The notes under the pieces: generated by a model
Database searches by the model: none
Seen by the model: the letters and a program-made list of their open reading frames with translations, nothing else
What the model was told of the DNA's origin: nothing
Assembly (NCBI GenBank): GCA_900129675.1
Contig: FSRD01000001.1
Span: forward strand, 1,167,501 to 1,231,500
Length of the DNA stretch: 64,000 nt
DNA from: Bradyrhizobium erythrophlei
GTDB lineage: Bacteria > Pseudomonadota > Alphaproteobacteria > Rhizobiales > Xanthobacteraceae
Direction of reading: 5' to 3'
Shown: positions 46,794 through 56,121 of the stretch, piece by piece
Numbering within the stretch: the stretch's first letter is position 1
Layout: the number at the start of each line of letters is the position of its first letter
Position numbers and translations under genes: made by a program

Positions 46794-47128
46794 AGATCAC
46801 CGGGGGCGAAGGATCGGCCCGGCTTGAGCCCTCGAACCGGGCCGCGTCACGCCGCCAATCGTGCGCTTGGGCGCACAGAGAGCGTTGTGCGCAAGATCAG
46901 CCGCAACAGACACTAGCCGAAGCCGAGCTCATCAGGTTCGGGGCAAACGGACTAACTAATTCGGAGGTATTGTAGTCGCCTGATACACGCGACCCGGAGC
47001 GATGCGGCTCCCGCTTTGGGCGCGCCTGCTCAGCCCTCCACGTCCGGGGCTCATCTCGCAAAAAAAATTTGAGTCCTGCCAGCGTTCGAAAAACGGGGTT
47101 TGGGTTCACGACACGAGTGCAACAGCTG
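46794..47128. other. 335-base stretch, nothing recognised
   Basis: No supported gene between the small pseudogene and the IS630 element. Confidence 0.5.
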
Positions 47129-47131
47129 CTA

Positions 47132-48373
47132 GTCGCCCGATTCATTCAGATTGCAGGGTAGAGGTGCTTGAGTTTGATACGGGCATTGGGGGTTGAGAAT
47201 TGCCAATTGGCCTTGGTGTGGTTGGCATTGCGGTCGCGCTCCCATGCGGCGATTTCCTCGACGAGGGTCTGTTTATCGGCAATCCGACGGTCGAGGCACT
47301 GGGACGTGAGGACGCCGAGTTCGGACTCTGCCAGATCAAGCCAACTACCGTGCTTTGGAGTGTAATGCCACTCGAAGCGCTCGACCAGTCGCCTGGCCTC
47401 GGCGGCTGGAAACGCTTCGTAGAGTGACCCCTTGCCGTGGATGTTGAGATTGTCCTGGACCAGTACGACGGTCTTGGCGTTGGCGAAGTAGCGATCGGCC
47501 AATTCTTTCAAGACGTGAGCGTAGTCCACGGCGGTATGGCGATCGGTGACCTTGACGTGGCGCCAGCCTTCGAGCGGTGCAAACATCATGAAGATGTTGG
47601 CGGTGCCGTTGCGCTCGTACTCGTAATCGCGGCGGGCCGGGCGTCCCCGCTTCATCGGGATCGGCAGGCGCGTCTCGGCAAGGAACTGCTTGGAGGTCTC
47701 GTCCAGGCACACCAGCGGGTAATCGGGATCGCGTGGCCGCGTGTAGACCGCCAGCACATCTTCCATGGCGGCTACGAACGCGCCATTGGCCTTCGGCGGG
47801 ATGACCCAGCACTGCTGGCGATGGGGCTGGAGAATGTTTTTTTAGTGCCCGCCCAATCGTCGAGTCGCTGGCGCGATCGACAATTTGCAGTTCCACGACC
47901 TTTTTCTCCAACAGCCGCAAGGTCCAGCGCGCGCGTCCCTTGGGAGGTTTGGAACAAGCCAGTGCAATCAATTTGGCTTCTTTCTCGCCGTCAAAAATCC
48001 GTGCAACCGCCGGTGTCGCCCGTTGCTTGCGGCTCAACACAGCCTCGAAGCCTTCTTCCACCAGTTGCTTCCGGACCCGGTAAACCATCGAGGCGCTGGT
48101 CTCCAGCGCCTTGATAATCCGGTTGTCACTCCAGCCTTCACCCGCTTCCGACACATCGGCCTTCAACAATATCCGCGCCTTCAGCAGCCGCTGCGCCGCG
48201 CTCTTGCCTTTGCGTATCAGCGCTTCGAGTTGCTCACGTTCCTCACCGCTCAGCCGCACAACATACTTCTTTACCGAAATGTCCTTCGCAGCCATGATTG
48301 CCTCCGCCGCATCCGATGCGACCAAAGCGAATCACAAAATTCATGTCCTTGCAAATTGATTGAAGCGGGCGAC
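47132..48373 (-). mobile_element. IS630-family element with TA target duplication
   Basis: Ends: GTCGCCCGATTCATTCAGATT at 47132 and its inverse complement form at the right end (GTCGCCCGCTTCAATCAATT read from 48373), about 80 percent matching. A TA dinucleotide flanks each side (47130-47131 and 48374-48375), as in IS630/Tc1 insertions. It landed 14 bases before an IS30 transposase start. Confidence 0.85.
47146..48325 (-). pseudogene. IS630-family transposase with frame break at an A7 run
   Basis: The first frame covers the helix-turn-helix half (IIKALETSASMVYRVRKQLV, ARWTLRLLEKKVVE). At 47837-47843 an A7 run lies where the frame changes: the correct continuation ILQPHRQQCWVIPPKANGAF, then VVLVQDNLNIHGKG and LTSQCLDRRI with the DDE core (LVCLDETSKQF), is in the +1 frame to a stop at 47146. 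Either one A too many was gained or slippage expresses the protein, as known for some ISs. Confidence 0.8.
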
Positions 48374-48388
48374 TAGGGTGTTGTGGCG

Positions 48389-48680
48389 ATGGGACAATGT
48401 TATGGCCAGCTCAGCTTTGAGGAGCGCGTTGAGATCTACCGCCTGCATGCAGGCGGTAGATCTCAAAACGAAAATGCATCTGCGCTCGACCGTACGCCGC
48501 CGACGATCAGTCGGGAACTGCGGCGCAATTCCCGACCTACCAAGGTTTGGACGGGGGGTTACGAGTCTGTCCGGGCTCAGCGATTGGCCGAGCGCCGGCG
48601 CCGGTGGGATGGCCGCTTCAAGCTGGCGCGCCAGCCGGACCTGCGGGATTGCGTGGGCAATAGCCTTGCGATGGGACAGC
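48389..48680 (+). pseudogene. IS30-family transposase, N-terminal fragment
   Basis: MGQCYGQLSFEERVEIYRLH then ALDRTPPTISRELRRN is the N-terminal DNA-binding domain of IS30 transposases; WDGRFKLARQPDLRDCVGNS follows and homology ends near 48680. The catalytic part is missing here. Confidence 0.75.
48429..48466. repeat. Perfect 38-base palindrome
   Basis: TTGAGATCTACCGCCTGCA followed by its exact inverse complement, no spacer. It lies inside the IS30 coding fragment and contains two BglII-like AGATCT cores. Confidence 0.9.
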
Positions 48681-48689
48681 CGAGGCCCC

Positions 48690-49161
48690 TCCGCGACCGC
48701 ACGGAGCCAGTGCCAAAAATTGTGGGTCCACGGCTCCAGCGATAGAAGGAGAGGCTCGAACTCCAACCCCGGTTTTGGAGTACGTGCGCAACAGTTTTAG
48801 CAGGTCCGCGCGTACCGATCCGTTCGATTTTCCCGGGCACTTCCGGCACCAAGACGCCACATTGTGTCTACCAGCGTCCAGATAGGTCCGCGCCATTTTC
48901 CAGGCATTGGGACAGGATTTACGGACAGCGAACCGCCCTGCTCCAGCTCTTCGGCCGCCGGTCGGCAATATTCGGCCGACCATTCCAGCCCCGACGTTCC
49001 AGCGGCCAATTGCGAACCGTCGTCTGGGAAATCCGCTTTGGTCTCTCTCGACGCCGTCACACTCTTTTGCTCTCGGTGCACGTCCCGCCGCTTAAGATTT
49101 CATTAACCTTGTGGAAGCAAGATTTTGCCGGGGCTGGGCACATCATTAGCAAGGGATTCCC
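48690..49161. other. 472-base stretch, nothing recognised
   Basis: Minus-strand open frames here (for example 48577-49081) have no known domain; likely decayed flank of the IS30 fragment. Confidence 0.5.
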
Positions 49162-49392
49162 ATGCCAAATCTGGAAGAGGCAATTCGCGAACGTGCCTAC
49201 CACCTCTGGATCGCCGATGGTCGACCCGAGGACAAGGCGGACATCTATTGGCTGAATGCTCAACACGAAATTCTCACGACATCAGTCGAAAGCTTGGCCA
49301 GCAGCGCTACCGCAGCTGACACGATAGCCACGAAACCTACTAAAAGGGCAAAGGCCGCGCGGTCGAGAAAAACCAAAACTCCCGCGGCCTAG
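49162..49392 (+). CDS. DUF2934 protein
   Basis: 76 residues. The motif IRERAYHLWIADGRPEDKAD then YWLNAQHEI is the short DUF2934 helix-hairpin (members usually start with E-E-x-I-R-x-R-A-Y). The C-terminus is a Lys/Ala-rich tail. Function unknown; very common in Bradyrhizobium. Confidence 0.8.
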   Translation: MPNLEEAIRERAYHLWIADGRPEDKADIYWLNAQHEILTTSVESLASSATAADTIATKPTKRAKAARSRKTKTPAA

Positions 49393-49641
49393 TTCATGCG
49401 AGTGGCGTCGCGCAGGACCGTACGACGCCGTTGTGAGCGGACGGGGCAGCTCGACTTGCCCGTTGCCGTCAACCTGCCCGGCCATCGTGGCCGAAGCTCA
49501 CCGCCCTTTCTCATCACCGCCTCAGCCGCCCTTGCGGCACCGCAGCGCGTCGATGTCGCCATGGCGCCGACCAAACTCTGCCGCGCGCGGAAAGATCGAC
49601 CGCGAATCGAGTAGGTTGCCCATCTCTGGAGGGGAGCCAGA

Positions 49642-49848
49642 ATGACCGGGGACCAGGCGCGGAGGCTCATAGTCGGCGACAAAGTCTTCTGGGTTGGCGG
49701 CGCAGCCACCGAGGAAGGCGTGGTCGAAGCGGTTAATCGCTTTGCTGTTAGGATCAGGTGGAGCGATGGCAGGATCAGGGAGCCATTCTTCAACGACATG
49801 CGCAAGATCGAGATGGCCCCGGCGAACGCGCAGGCCTTGCCGGGGTAG
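49642..49848 (+). CDS. Small SH3-like hypothetical protein
   Basis: 68 residues with a TGGAGGGGAG ribosome site. The middle (VGDKVFWVGGAATEEGVVEA and FAVRIRWSDGRIREPFFNDM) has the strand pattern of small beta-barrels. Function unknown. Confidence 0.6.
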   Translation: MTGDQARRLIVGDKVFWVGGAATEEGVVEAVNRFAVRIRWSDGRIREPFFNDMRKIEMAPANAQALPG

Positions 49849-49861
49849 ATTTCTCGCGGCA

Positions 49862-50276
49862 GCTAAGCATGAGTTTGATAGCAGTCGCGGCGTACGGGTT
49901 GCCGGTCTTTGTCACATGACCAGCCTCCGCGAGCGCTGCCGATATTTCGCGTGAGCGCCTGCCGCCCTTGGGCCGCGCCCGGGCCAGCTTGCGGGCCAGT
50001 TCGACGGTCTCCGGCTTCTCCTCGGCAATTGACTTGCGCCCCTCAACCCTCACGCCCGTGCGGCGCTTGCGGTCACGCGCCCCCTTAGCTTCGCGACAAG
50101 CATCGCCTTCTGAAACTCTGAGACAGCCCCCAGGAACTGTCTGATGAGGCCCGCTGTAGGTGTATCGTCGAACGAGGACGGGCCGTCAGCGGCAATGAGG
50201 TCGATGCCGCGCGCTCTCAGAGCGACCACCTCCGCTGATCCATCGCCCGGATCGCACGGCAGCTCGCCGTCGTGAT
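49862..50276 (-). pseudogene. Serine recombinase/resolvase remnant
   Basis: Reading leftwards: EVVALRARGIDLIAADGPSS and TAGLIRQFLGAVSEFQKAML, then after a frame break ELARKLARARPKGGRRSREI and HVTKTGNPYAATAIKLML. These correspond to the end of the catalytic domain and the recombinase domain of resolvases; the catalytic Ser region is missing. Dead remnant of a mobile element. Confidence 0.7.
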
Positions 50277-50309
50277 CCGGCTCATAGTCGGCGTCATCAC
50301 CCTCCAGAT

Positions 50310-50528
50310 TGACGATCTGCCGCTGGCGGCCTTAGCCGGCATCTGGAGCCAAACGCGATCGTCGAGCCGATCCACCCGAAAGGTAATGCCGGTCATATTG
50401 ACAAAGAGCGCGACGTATGGATGCGCGCGCCATGGGATGGGGCGCGGGCACTACAAAGGCCGCTGCCGGACGACGCGCTCAAGATCGTCGCCCGGGGTGC
50501 TGACAAGGAAGATCAAGCGGCTGCATGA
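50310..50528 (+). pseudogene. SRAP (YedK-like) protein remnant
   Basis: C-terminal pieces in three frame segments: [29 protein letters not shown] and [20 protein letters not shown] with [20 protein letters not shown] to the stop. This is the end of an SOS-response-associated peptidase that normally binds abasic DNA. The N-terminal catalytic Cys is absent. Confidence 0.7.
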
Positions 50529-50734
50529 TGCCAATCCTTGTTTGCTCTCGCCAACTTCTGCTTTGGAGCGCATTACAGACTCAAGTCAGACATCGCGTCA
50601 GGTCCGAAATGTGCCAGGAGCCGGCTTCAACGCACCTATTCGATAGCGTCACCGATCTTCCATTCGACGACTTGATAAATTATCCAATATCGTGAAGCAT
50701 TGCCGTGAACAGCAATTGACGATGGAGAATCCCA

Positions 50735-51646
50735 GTGCGGAAAGACCTATTCGTGGCGCTGACGCTGGCAACGCTTCTTTCAGGCCACGCAACCGCGATA
50801 GCGGACGAACTCACAGGCACGCTCGCGAAGGTGAAGGAACTCGGATATATCACCATCGGGCACCGCGACGCGTCGGTGCCGTTCTCCTATCTCGACGACA
50901 AGCGGCAGCCGGTCGGCTTCGCCATCGACATCTGCGCCAAGATCGTCGACACGGTGAAACGCGAATTGAAGCTGGACAAACTCGAAGTGCGGTATCAGCT
51001 GGTGACGGCTTCGACGCGCATTCCGCTATTGGCCAACGGCACGATTGACCTCGAATGCGGCAACACCACCAACAACGCCGAGCGGCAACAGCAGGTCTGG
51101 TACACCAATACGCATTTTCTGACGGCGAGCCGTTTCGTCTCGAAGGTCGAATCGAAGATCGGCTCGATCAGCGACCTCAAGGGCAAGACGATCGTGTCTC
51201 CGGCCGGCTCGACCAACATCAAGCAGGCGCTCGAATTCAATAGCAGATTGAATCTGGGGATGACGATCATCCCGGCTCAGGATCAAGCCGAAGCGTTCCT
51301 TATGGTCGGGACCGGCAGGGCAGTGGCCTTTGTCCAGGACGATATCGTGCTCGCGGGCCTGATTGCCAACGCGAAGGATCCAAAGGCTTACCTGATCTCG
51401 GAGGACGCGTTCTCCAAGCCTGAACCATATGGAATCATGCTGCGTAAGGATGATACGGCGTTCAAAGCTATTGCCGATGCCGCGACCGCAAGCCTCTATC
51501 AGAGTCCCGAGCTTGCGGCGCTCTACGACAAATGGTTCACCCGGCCGATCCCGCCTAAGGGCGTCAACCTGAACATCCCGATGAGCGTGGCGATGAAGAA
51601 GGCCTTCGAGAAGCCAACGGATTCGCCGGATCCATCGACCTACTGA
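50735..51646 (+). CDS. Glutamate/aspartate-type periplasmic binding protein
   Basis: 303 residues of the GltI/PF00497 family. A GTG start follows GATGGAG. Signal DLFVALTLATLLSGHATAIA, then LAKVKELGYITIGHRDASVP and FAIDICAKIVDTVKRELKL. Amino-acid carboxylate-binding Arg positions are plausible (for example RIPLLANGTIDLECGNTTN). No permease or ATPase lies beside it in the window, so transport partners must be elsewhere. Intact. Confidence 0.9.
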   Translation: MRKDLFVALTLATLLSGHATAIADELTGTLAKVKELGYITIGHRDASVPFSYLDDKRQPVGFAIDICAKIVDTVKRELKLDKLEVRYQLVTASTRIPLLANGTIDLECGNTTNNAERQQQVWYTNTHFLTASRFVSKVESKIGSISDLKGKTIVSPAGSTNIKQALEFNSRLNLGMTIIPAQDQAEAFLMVGTGRAVAFVQDDIVLAGLIANAKDPKAYLISEDAFSKPEPYGIMLRKDDTAFKAIADAATASLYQSPELAALYDKWFTRPIPPKGVNLNIPMSVAMKKAFEKPTDSPDPSTY

Positions 51647-51733
51647 TCGGCAACGCCCGTTTGATGTGATGGCTACTGCCACAGCGCTTGAGCGCATCTT
51701 TGGGATGCGTTCGATAGGGAATAGGGCTGCGCT

Positions 51734-52051
51734 TTACTGAGACTTCACGGGCTCAGCCGGCCCAGCGCCTTGTGCTTTACCGGCTGCCGCCTGGCGGTCG
51801 CGCGCGGCGATCAGTTCCTTCTGGAGCTACAACCTTTCGTCGGGTGTCATGACGGGCTTTTCGCGCTGCGGCGGCAGATCTTCTACCGGGAGATAGGCTC
51901 TTGTTTTCGGCGGCACCGGTGCCTCAGCCCGCGCGTCCATCAGTGATGAACCAGCAGTGGAAGTCGCACAGCCGCCGAGTGAGAGACTCATCAATAGCGA
52001 CGTTACCGCAGCGAGCGCCGTTATCTGCTTATAGACATACGCAATACCCAT
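51734..52051 (-). pseudogene. Lipoprotein gene with an in-frame TAG
   Basis: ATG 52051 gives a lipobox (LMSLSLGGCATSTAG). After VMTPDERL the frame meets TAG 51827-51829 and then continues as LQKELIAARDRQAAAGKAQG and PAEPVKSQ to TAA at 51734. The sequence on both sides is coherent, so this is one base change. Confidence 0.65.
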
Positions 52052-52072
52052 ACATGATCGTTCAACGAGCAT

Positions 52073-52677
52073 TGCGGGCCAATTATGTTCATCCCCGGTT
52101 CCTCATGACGCCAGCGCGGGGCGGTGCGATGGGAAGGTTAGTCGAGGGTTATACGGGCTCAGGTCCGCGCCCTTCGATAGTCCCTCCCCGACTCTAGGAA
52201 GGCCGCTGGTGAGTCCGGGATTCGCCGGCTTCAGGTGTCGGCCGATCGGCGCCAGCGGATGGTTGGACGCCCAAGCGCGGCCGGGTGGTGGCCTGCTTCG
52301 ACCGCCTATGGCCCCTGCACGTGAAGGCCGCTGGTGATGGCGAAACCAGTTCGCCCCAAACACCGTAGCTTTCGTAGATGCGATTTCAGAAGCGAGCCTG
52401 ATCAGGACGCCGTTATGCCGAATCGCGCTCTCCTAATCATGAGATGTTTGAAGCTGGTGACTTTCATCGCGGTCTGGATCGCGTTGGCGTGGTCTGTTTG
52501 GCGTTTACTCTCTCAGGGAATGGCGGGGCGCGGGGCTTCGGTCCCGCGCCCTTTCTCGTCACCGCCGCAATCGCTTGGCGTGCACCGCCAGCCGCTGCCG
52601 ATTGAGCTTCATCGATCGGCGCCGGCGCATGGGCGACCGCGTGGTGCGGCCTTGGCCCGTTTCGACCTCCCGGTGGC
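52073..52677. other. 605-base stretch, one weak plus-strand frame
   Basis: A plus-strand frame from about 52412 (MPNRALLIMRCLKLVTFIAV) encodes a hydrophobic helix but has no ribosome site. I do not call it. Nothing else was recognised. Confidence 0.45.
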
Positions 52678-53061
52678 CTATTTTGATTTTGGGAAGAGTT
52701 TATCCCTGATGTAGCGCGACGTGGGTGTCAGACGAATGCCGCGCGGTCTGCGCCAGATTGCCTTATCGATTTCTTTTTTGTCGCCGATCGTCAGGCGACC
52801 GGACGCTTTTGCTGCGACGAAGATCGCGTCACTCATTTTCCGGCCGGAACGGCGGTTCCTGGTTCTAACATCCTTCCAAAGCCTGAGACGTCCAAGCTTG
52901 AGTTTCGGAAGCTCTTCTTTGATCTCCCGGCGCAGGCAATCCTTATCGCTTTCGCGCGCGCGCTTGCGCCCTCCGGGGAACATCCAAAGGCCATCGCGCT
53001 TTCGTCTTACGAGCAGCGCCCGTCCGCGTTTCGCAGCCACCAGTTTCGAGGATTTCGCCAT
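52678..53061 (-). CDS. Nudix hydrolase
   Basis: 127 residues with a complete Nudix box: GRKRARESDKDCLRREIKEE (G-x5-E-x7-R-E-x2-E-E), preceded by LLVRRKRDGLWMFPGG. The basic tail (RYIRDKLFPKSK) is unusual but intact. Nudix enzymes cleave nucleoside diphosphate linkages; the substrate is not predictable. Monocistronic. Confidence 0.85.
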   Translation of the reverse strand: MAKSSKLVAAKRGRALLVRRKRDGLWMFPGGRKRARESDKDCLRREIKEELPKLKLGRLRLWKDVRTRNRRSGRKMSDAIFVAAKASGRLTIGDKKEIDKAIWRRPRGIRLTPTSRYIRDKLFPKSK

Positions 53062-53182
53062 TCCCTATAAACACCATTCAAACCAACCGCCCGCCCCTTT
53101 TTTTAGTCCCCAATCCTGTCGAAAATTATAACGAGGAGCACCTCAGTTGGCGCGGCGCCGACGCATGGGCCGCCAGATTTAC

Positions 53183-53305
53183 CTAGCTGCCTAAGCCGGT
53201 CCACCAGGCGGCAGTCACGCCTGCCGCAACGATCCCAACGGCTATGGGCATCCGATATTGGACTTGGATCCCAAAGATGCTGAATCCCTCAACGAGCACA
53301 TGCAC
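53183..53305 (-). CDS. Tiny membrane ORF (40 residues, GTG start)
   Basis: A GGAGGAAG site lies six bases before a GTG. The product has HVLVEGFSIFGIQVQYRMPI followed by a hydrophobic helix and ends WWTGLGS. Short but with good signals; function unknown. Confidence 0.5.
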   Translation of the reverse strand: MHVLVEGFSIFGIQVQYRMPIAVGIVAAGVTAAWWTGLGS

Positions 53306-53911
53306 GGTCGCTTCCTCCGGTCGCGCAGAATGTAAGACCGCCAACCGGAAAACATATTATTTTTGTATTTAGTAATCGGGCCGCCTCAGTTAGCGGCCTC
53401 TTTCGCTTCTAGTGCCGCCGGTGGCAGGACGATGAAAGAATCGGCCCCAGCGCGGGGCGAACTGAGTTCGAAGTTTAGAAGTGCCGGGAGGGAGGCCGGG
53501 CACTGACTCCGATATGGGTTGGCGATTTCACCGAGACCATTAAATTCTGTTTTAGAATACAAGAGTGGCCTGTTTTGAATCTAAGGCGGCGGGCACAGCT
53601 AACAGCAGATAGGGCCGGGCCAGACAGTAGCTCCAGCACAGCCTCACGAACCAAGAAGGGGTCCAGATTGTCGGAGAGGCCCGCCCGTCGCGGAGGCAGT
53701 TGAAGGTGACGAAGGAATTGAGGGGGCTATCTCAAGCCGCCGCGATTGCGTCGATATTTCCGATTTTCAACCGCCACGCGATAAAGCCTAACGGCTTCCG
53801 CAATGATGACGTAGCCGCCGACGATGCAGATAATGGCCTCTACCATTTGAGCGTCCGATCGCGCGCGTCGCCCTCGACCAGGGTATCGTCGAGGGCGATG
53901 GGCCGACAGTT
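53306..53911. other. 606-base stretch, nothing recognised
   Basis: No supported ORF. The plus frames from about 53700 are opposite the dehydrogenase. Confidence 0.5.
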
Positions 53912-54661
53912 TCAAATCGCGGACATGCCGCCGTCGACTGGGAGGTCCACGCCTGCGATGAAGCTTGCTTCGTCGGATGCGAGGAACAAGGCGGTCGACG
54001 CGATCTCCTCCGGGCGGCCGAGCCGCCCGAACGGGACGGCCGCGGCGAACTGGGCGCGGGCTTGGTCGGCCCCCTCCTTGGTCGGCGCCTGCTGCTCGAA
54101 GATCGGCGTGTCGATCGGGCCGGGGCTGATCGCATTGACCCGGATGCGACGATCCTTCAACTCCGCCGTCCACGTGCGGACGAAGGAGCGGACTGCCGCC
54201 TTGGTGGCGCTGTAGGCGGTGAAGCCGGGGATGCCCTTGTTCTCGGCGATCGAGGTGATCACGACGATCGCCCCGCCGTCATTCAGAAGCGGCAGGGCCT
54301 TCTTCACCGTGAAGGCCAAGCCCCGCGTGTTGATCGCGAAGAGCTTGTCGAAGCTTTCCTCCGTCGTCTCGGCGAGCGGCTGAGGATCGACGATGCCGGC
54401 CCCGGCGAAGAGGATATCGATCTTGCCCTTCTCGCTGGCGATCCTGGTGTAGAGCCGGTCGAGATCGGCGAGGTTGGACACGTCACCCCGCACAGTAGCG
54501 ACGCTGCGGCCGATCACCGATACCGCCTTGTCCAGTTCCGTCTGGCGGCGCCCGGTGATGTAGACGAACGCGCCTTCATCTACGAAGCGCTTGGCGGTGG
54601 CGAGACCTATTCCGCTGCTGCCACCAGTGACGAGGGCAACTTTTCCTTGGAGCTTTGGCAT
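53912..54661 (-). CDS. Short-chain dehydrogenase/reductase 1
   Basis: 249 residues with the Rossmann glycine motif VTGGSSGIGLATAKRF, the NAG-equivalent LFAGAGI, catalytic Ser in VVITSIAEN and the Tyr-x3-Lys in YSATKAAVR. The end carries EIASTALFLASDEASFIAGV, typical of classical SDRs. Lies downstream of a similar gene; the two probably use related substrates. Product unknown. Confidence 0.9.
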   Translation of the reverse strand: MPKLQGKVALVTGGSSGIGLATAKRFVDEGAFVYITGRRQTELDKAVSVIGRSVATVRGDVSNLADLDRLYTRIASEKGKIDILFAGAGIVDPQPLAETTEESFDKLFAINTRGLAFTVKKALPLLNDGGAIVVITSIAENKGIPGFTAYSATKAAVRSFVRTWTAELKDRRIRVNAISPGPIDTPIFEQQAPTKEGADQARAQFAAAVPFGRLGRPEEIASTALFLASDEASFIAGVDLPVDGGMSAI

Positions 54662-54763
54662 TGAAATCCTCTTTGCAAGATGGGGAACCGCCCCGCTTGG
54701 GCCGGTCGGGAAAACGGCGCGCCGGACGGTTGGAGCGCTCGGGAAACGATCGCCTGGGCTGAC

Positions 54764-55513
54764 TCAGACGGAGCACATGCCGCCGTCGACCAGCAGTTCG
54801 CTGCCGGCGACGAAGCTGCTGTCCTCAGACGCCAGGAACAGCATCGCGGCCGCGATCTCTTCCGGCCGCGCCATGCGGCCGAGCGGGATGCTCGCAGCAT
54901 GCTTGGCGCGGACCGCGGCCGCCTCCGCGGGCGAACTGACCTGGGCGTCGATCAGCGGCGTGTCGCAAGGACCCGGCGTGATCGTATTGACCCGGACGCC
55001 GCGGTCCTTGAGCTCCATCGTCCAGGTCCGGGCATAGGAGCGCAGTGCTGTCTTGGAGGCGGCGTAGGCGCTGCGACCGGGGAAGCCGCGCAGGGAGGCG
55101 ATCGTGCTGGTCAGGATGACCGATGCACCGTTGTTCAGGAGCGGCAGCGACTTCTGCACCGTGAACAGCACGCCCCGGGCGTTGACGTCGAAATTGTGGT
55201 TGAAGCTCTCGATGGTGACATCGGCGAGCTTCACACTGTCGACGGCGCCGATATTGGCGACCACCACGTCGAGCTTGCGGCCATCGGATACGACCTTGGC
55301 GTAGAGCCGGTCGAGGTCCTCGAGCTTGCGGACGTCGCCCTGCACGCCGGTGACGTTCCGGCCGATCGAGGCGACCGTTTTGTCCAGTTCTTCTTGGCGG
55401 CGGGCGAAGATATAGACGAACGCCCCTTCGGCGACGAACCGCTGTGCCGCTGCCAGTCCAATCCCGCTGGTGCCGCCGGTAATCACGGCGACCTTGTTCT
55501 GTAGTCTCGACAT
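54764..55513 (-). CDS. Short-chain dehydrogenase/reductase 2
   Basis: 249 residues from ATG 55513 (a longer frame to 55633 looks non-coding). Motifs: ITGGTSGIGLAAAQRF, VVANIGAVDS (N-I-G), catalytic Ser in VILTSTIAS and YAASKTALR for Tyr/Lys. GAGGAAGC precedes the start. It is the promoter-proximal member of a tandem pair and sits next to a 37-base operator. Confidence 0.9.
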   Translation of the reverse strand: MSRLQNKVAVITGGTSGIGLAAAQRFVAEGAFVYIFARRQEELDKTVASIGRNVTGVQGDVRKLEDLDRLYAKVVSDGRKLDVVVANIGAVDSVKLADVTIESFNHNFDVNARGVLFTVQKSLPLLNNGASVILTSTIASLRGFPGRSAYAASKTALRSYARTWTMELKDRGVRVNTITPGPCDTPLIDAQVSSPAEAAAVRAKHAASIPLGRMARPEEIAAAMLFLASEDSSFVAGSELLVDGGMCSV

Positions 55514-55624
55514 CGTTGCTTCCTCAATCGCTGGAGTCGGGCGCGGCGCGAGCCGTTCCCTTGAAGACCGCAGCCTAGCGGCGCCCTGCCGCCACCGTCG
55601 TGTCAGCAGAGCGGGGGCCTGATG

Positions 55625-55661
55625 GAATAGCAATTATTCCAGTATGGAATTATCGCTATTC
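55625..55661. promoter_or_regulatory. LysR-type operator upstream of the dehydrogenase pair
   Basis: GAATAGCAATTATTCCA-GTA-TGGAATTATCGCTATTC: two 17-base arms matching in 15 positions. It is AT-rich and sits ~110 bases before the dehydrogenase start. No LysR gene lies on the other side, only a vsr pseudogene. Confidence 0.6.
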
Positions 55662-55696
55662 GAGGGGTCGGCTATCCCTCCCATCGCTCATGGACG

Positions 55697-56070
55697 ATGG
55701 CGCAGATCAGGTCGAAGAACACCACCTCCGAAATGAACGTCAGGCGGGCGACGCACGCGCTGCGCTTTCGGCTTCATGGCGCCGACTTGCCCGGAAAACC
55801 CGACCTCCTCTTCTGCCGGTGGCGCACCGCGCTTTTTTGTGAACGGCTGCTTCTGACATTCGCACCACTGCGACAGAGCGCGACTTCCGAAAACCAACGT
55901 CGATTACTGGACGAACAAGCTTCAGCGGAACACGGTCCCGGACAAGGAGACCATCAGGCTCCTGAAGAAGTCCGGCTGGCGATGCGTGGTCATCTGGGAG
56001 TGCCAGGCGAAGGATCCCGCCAAATTGGACAGGATTCTTCGCCGCCTGTTCGCTTCGGATCGCCGGCGCT
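55697..56070 (+). pseudogene. vsr: Very-short-patch repair endonuclease (vsr) remnant
   Basis: Starts MAQIRSKNTTSEMNVRRATH with LPGKPDLLF, then an extra T in a T6 run (near 55835) shifts frame; beyond it the reading is VNGCF, TGA in place of the Trp of the G-C-F-W-H motif, then RLPKTNVDYWTNKLQRN and LLKKSGWRCVVIWECQ to the stop. Vsr repairs T:G mismatches next to methylated C; no dcm-type methyltransferase is visible. Confidence 0.8.
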
Positions 56071-56121
56071 AATCGCCGCCGTTGGCCTGGAAGGCCGGTG
56101 CCGGCCTGTGCCTGTCGGAAA

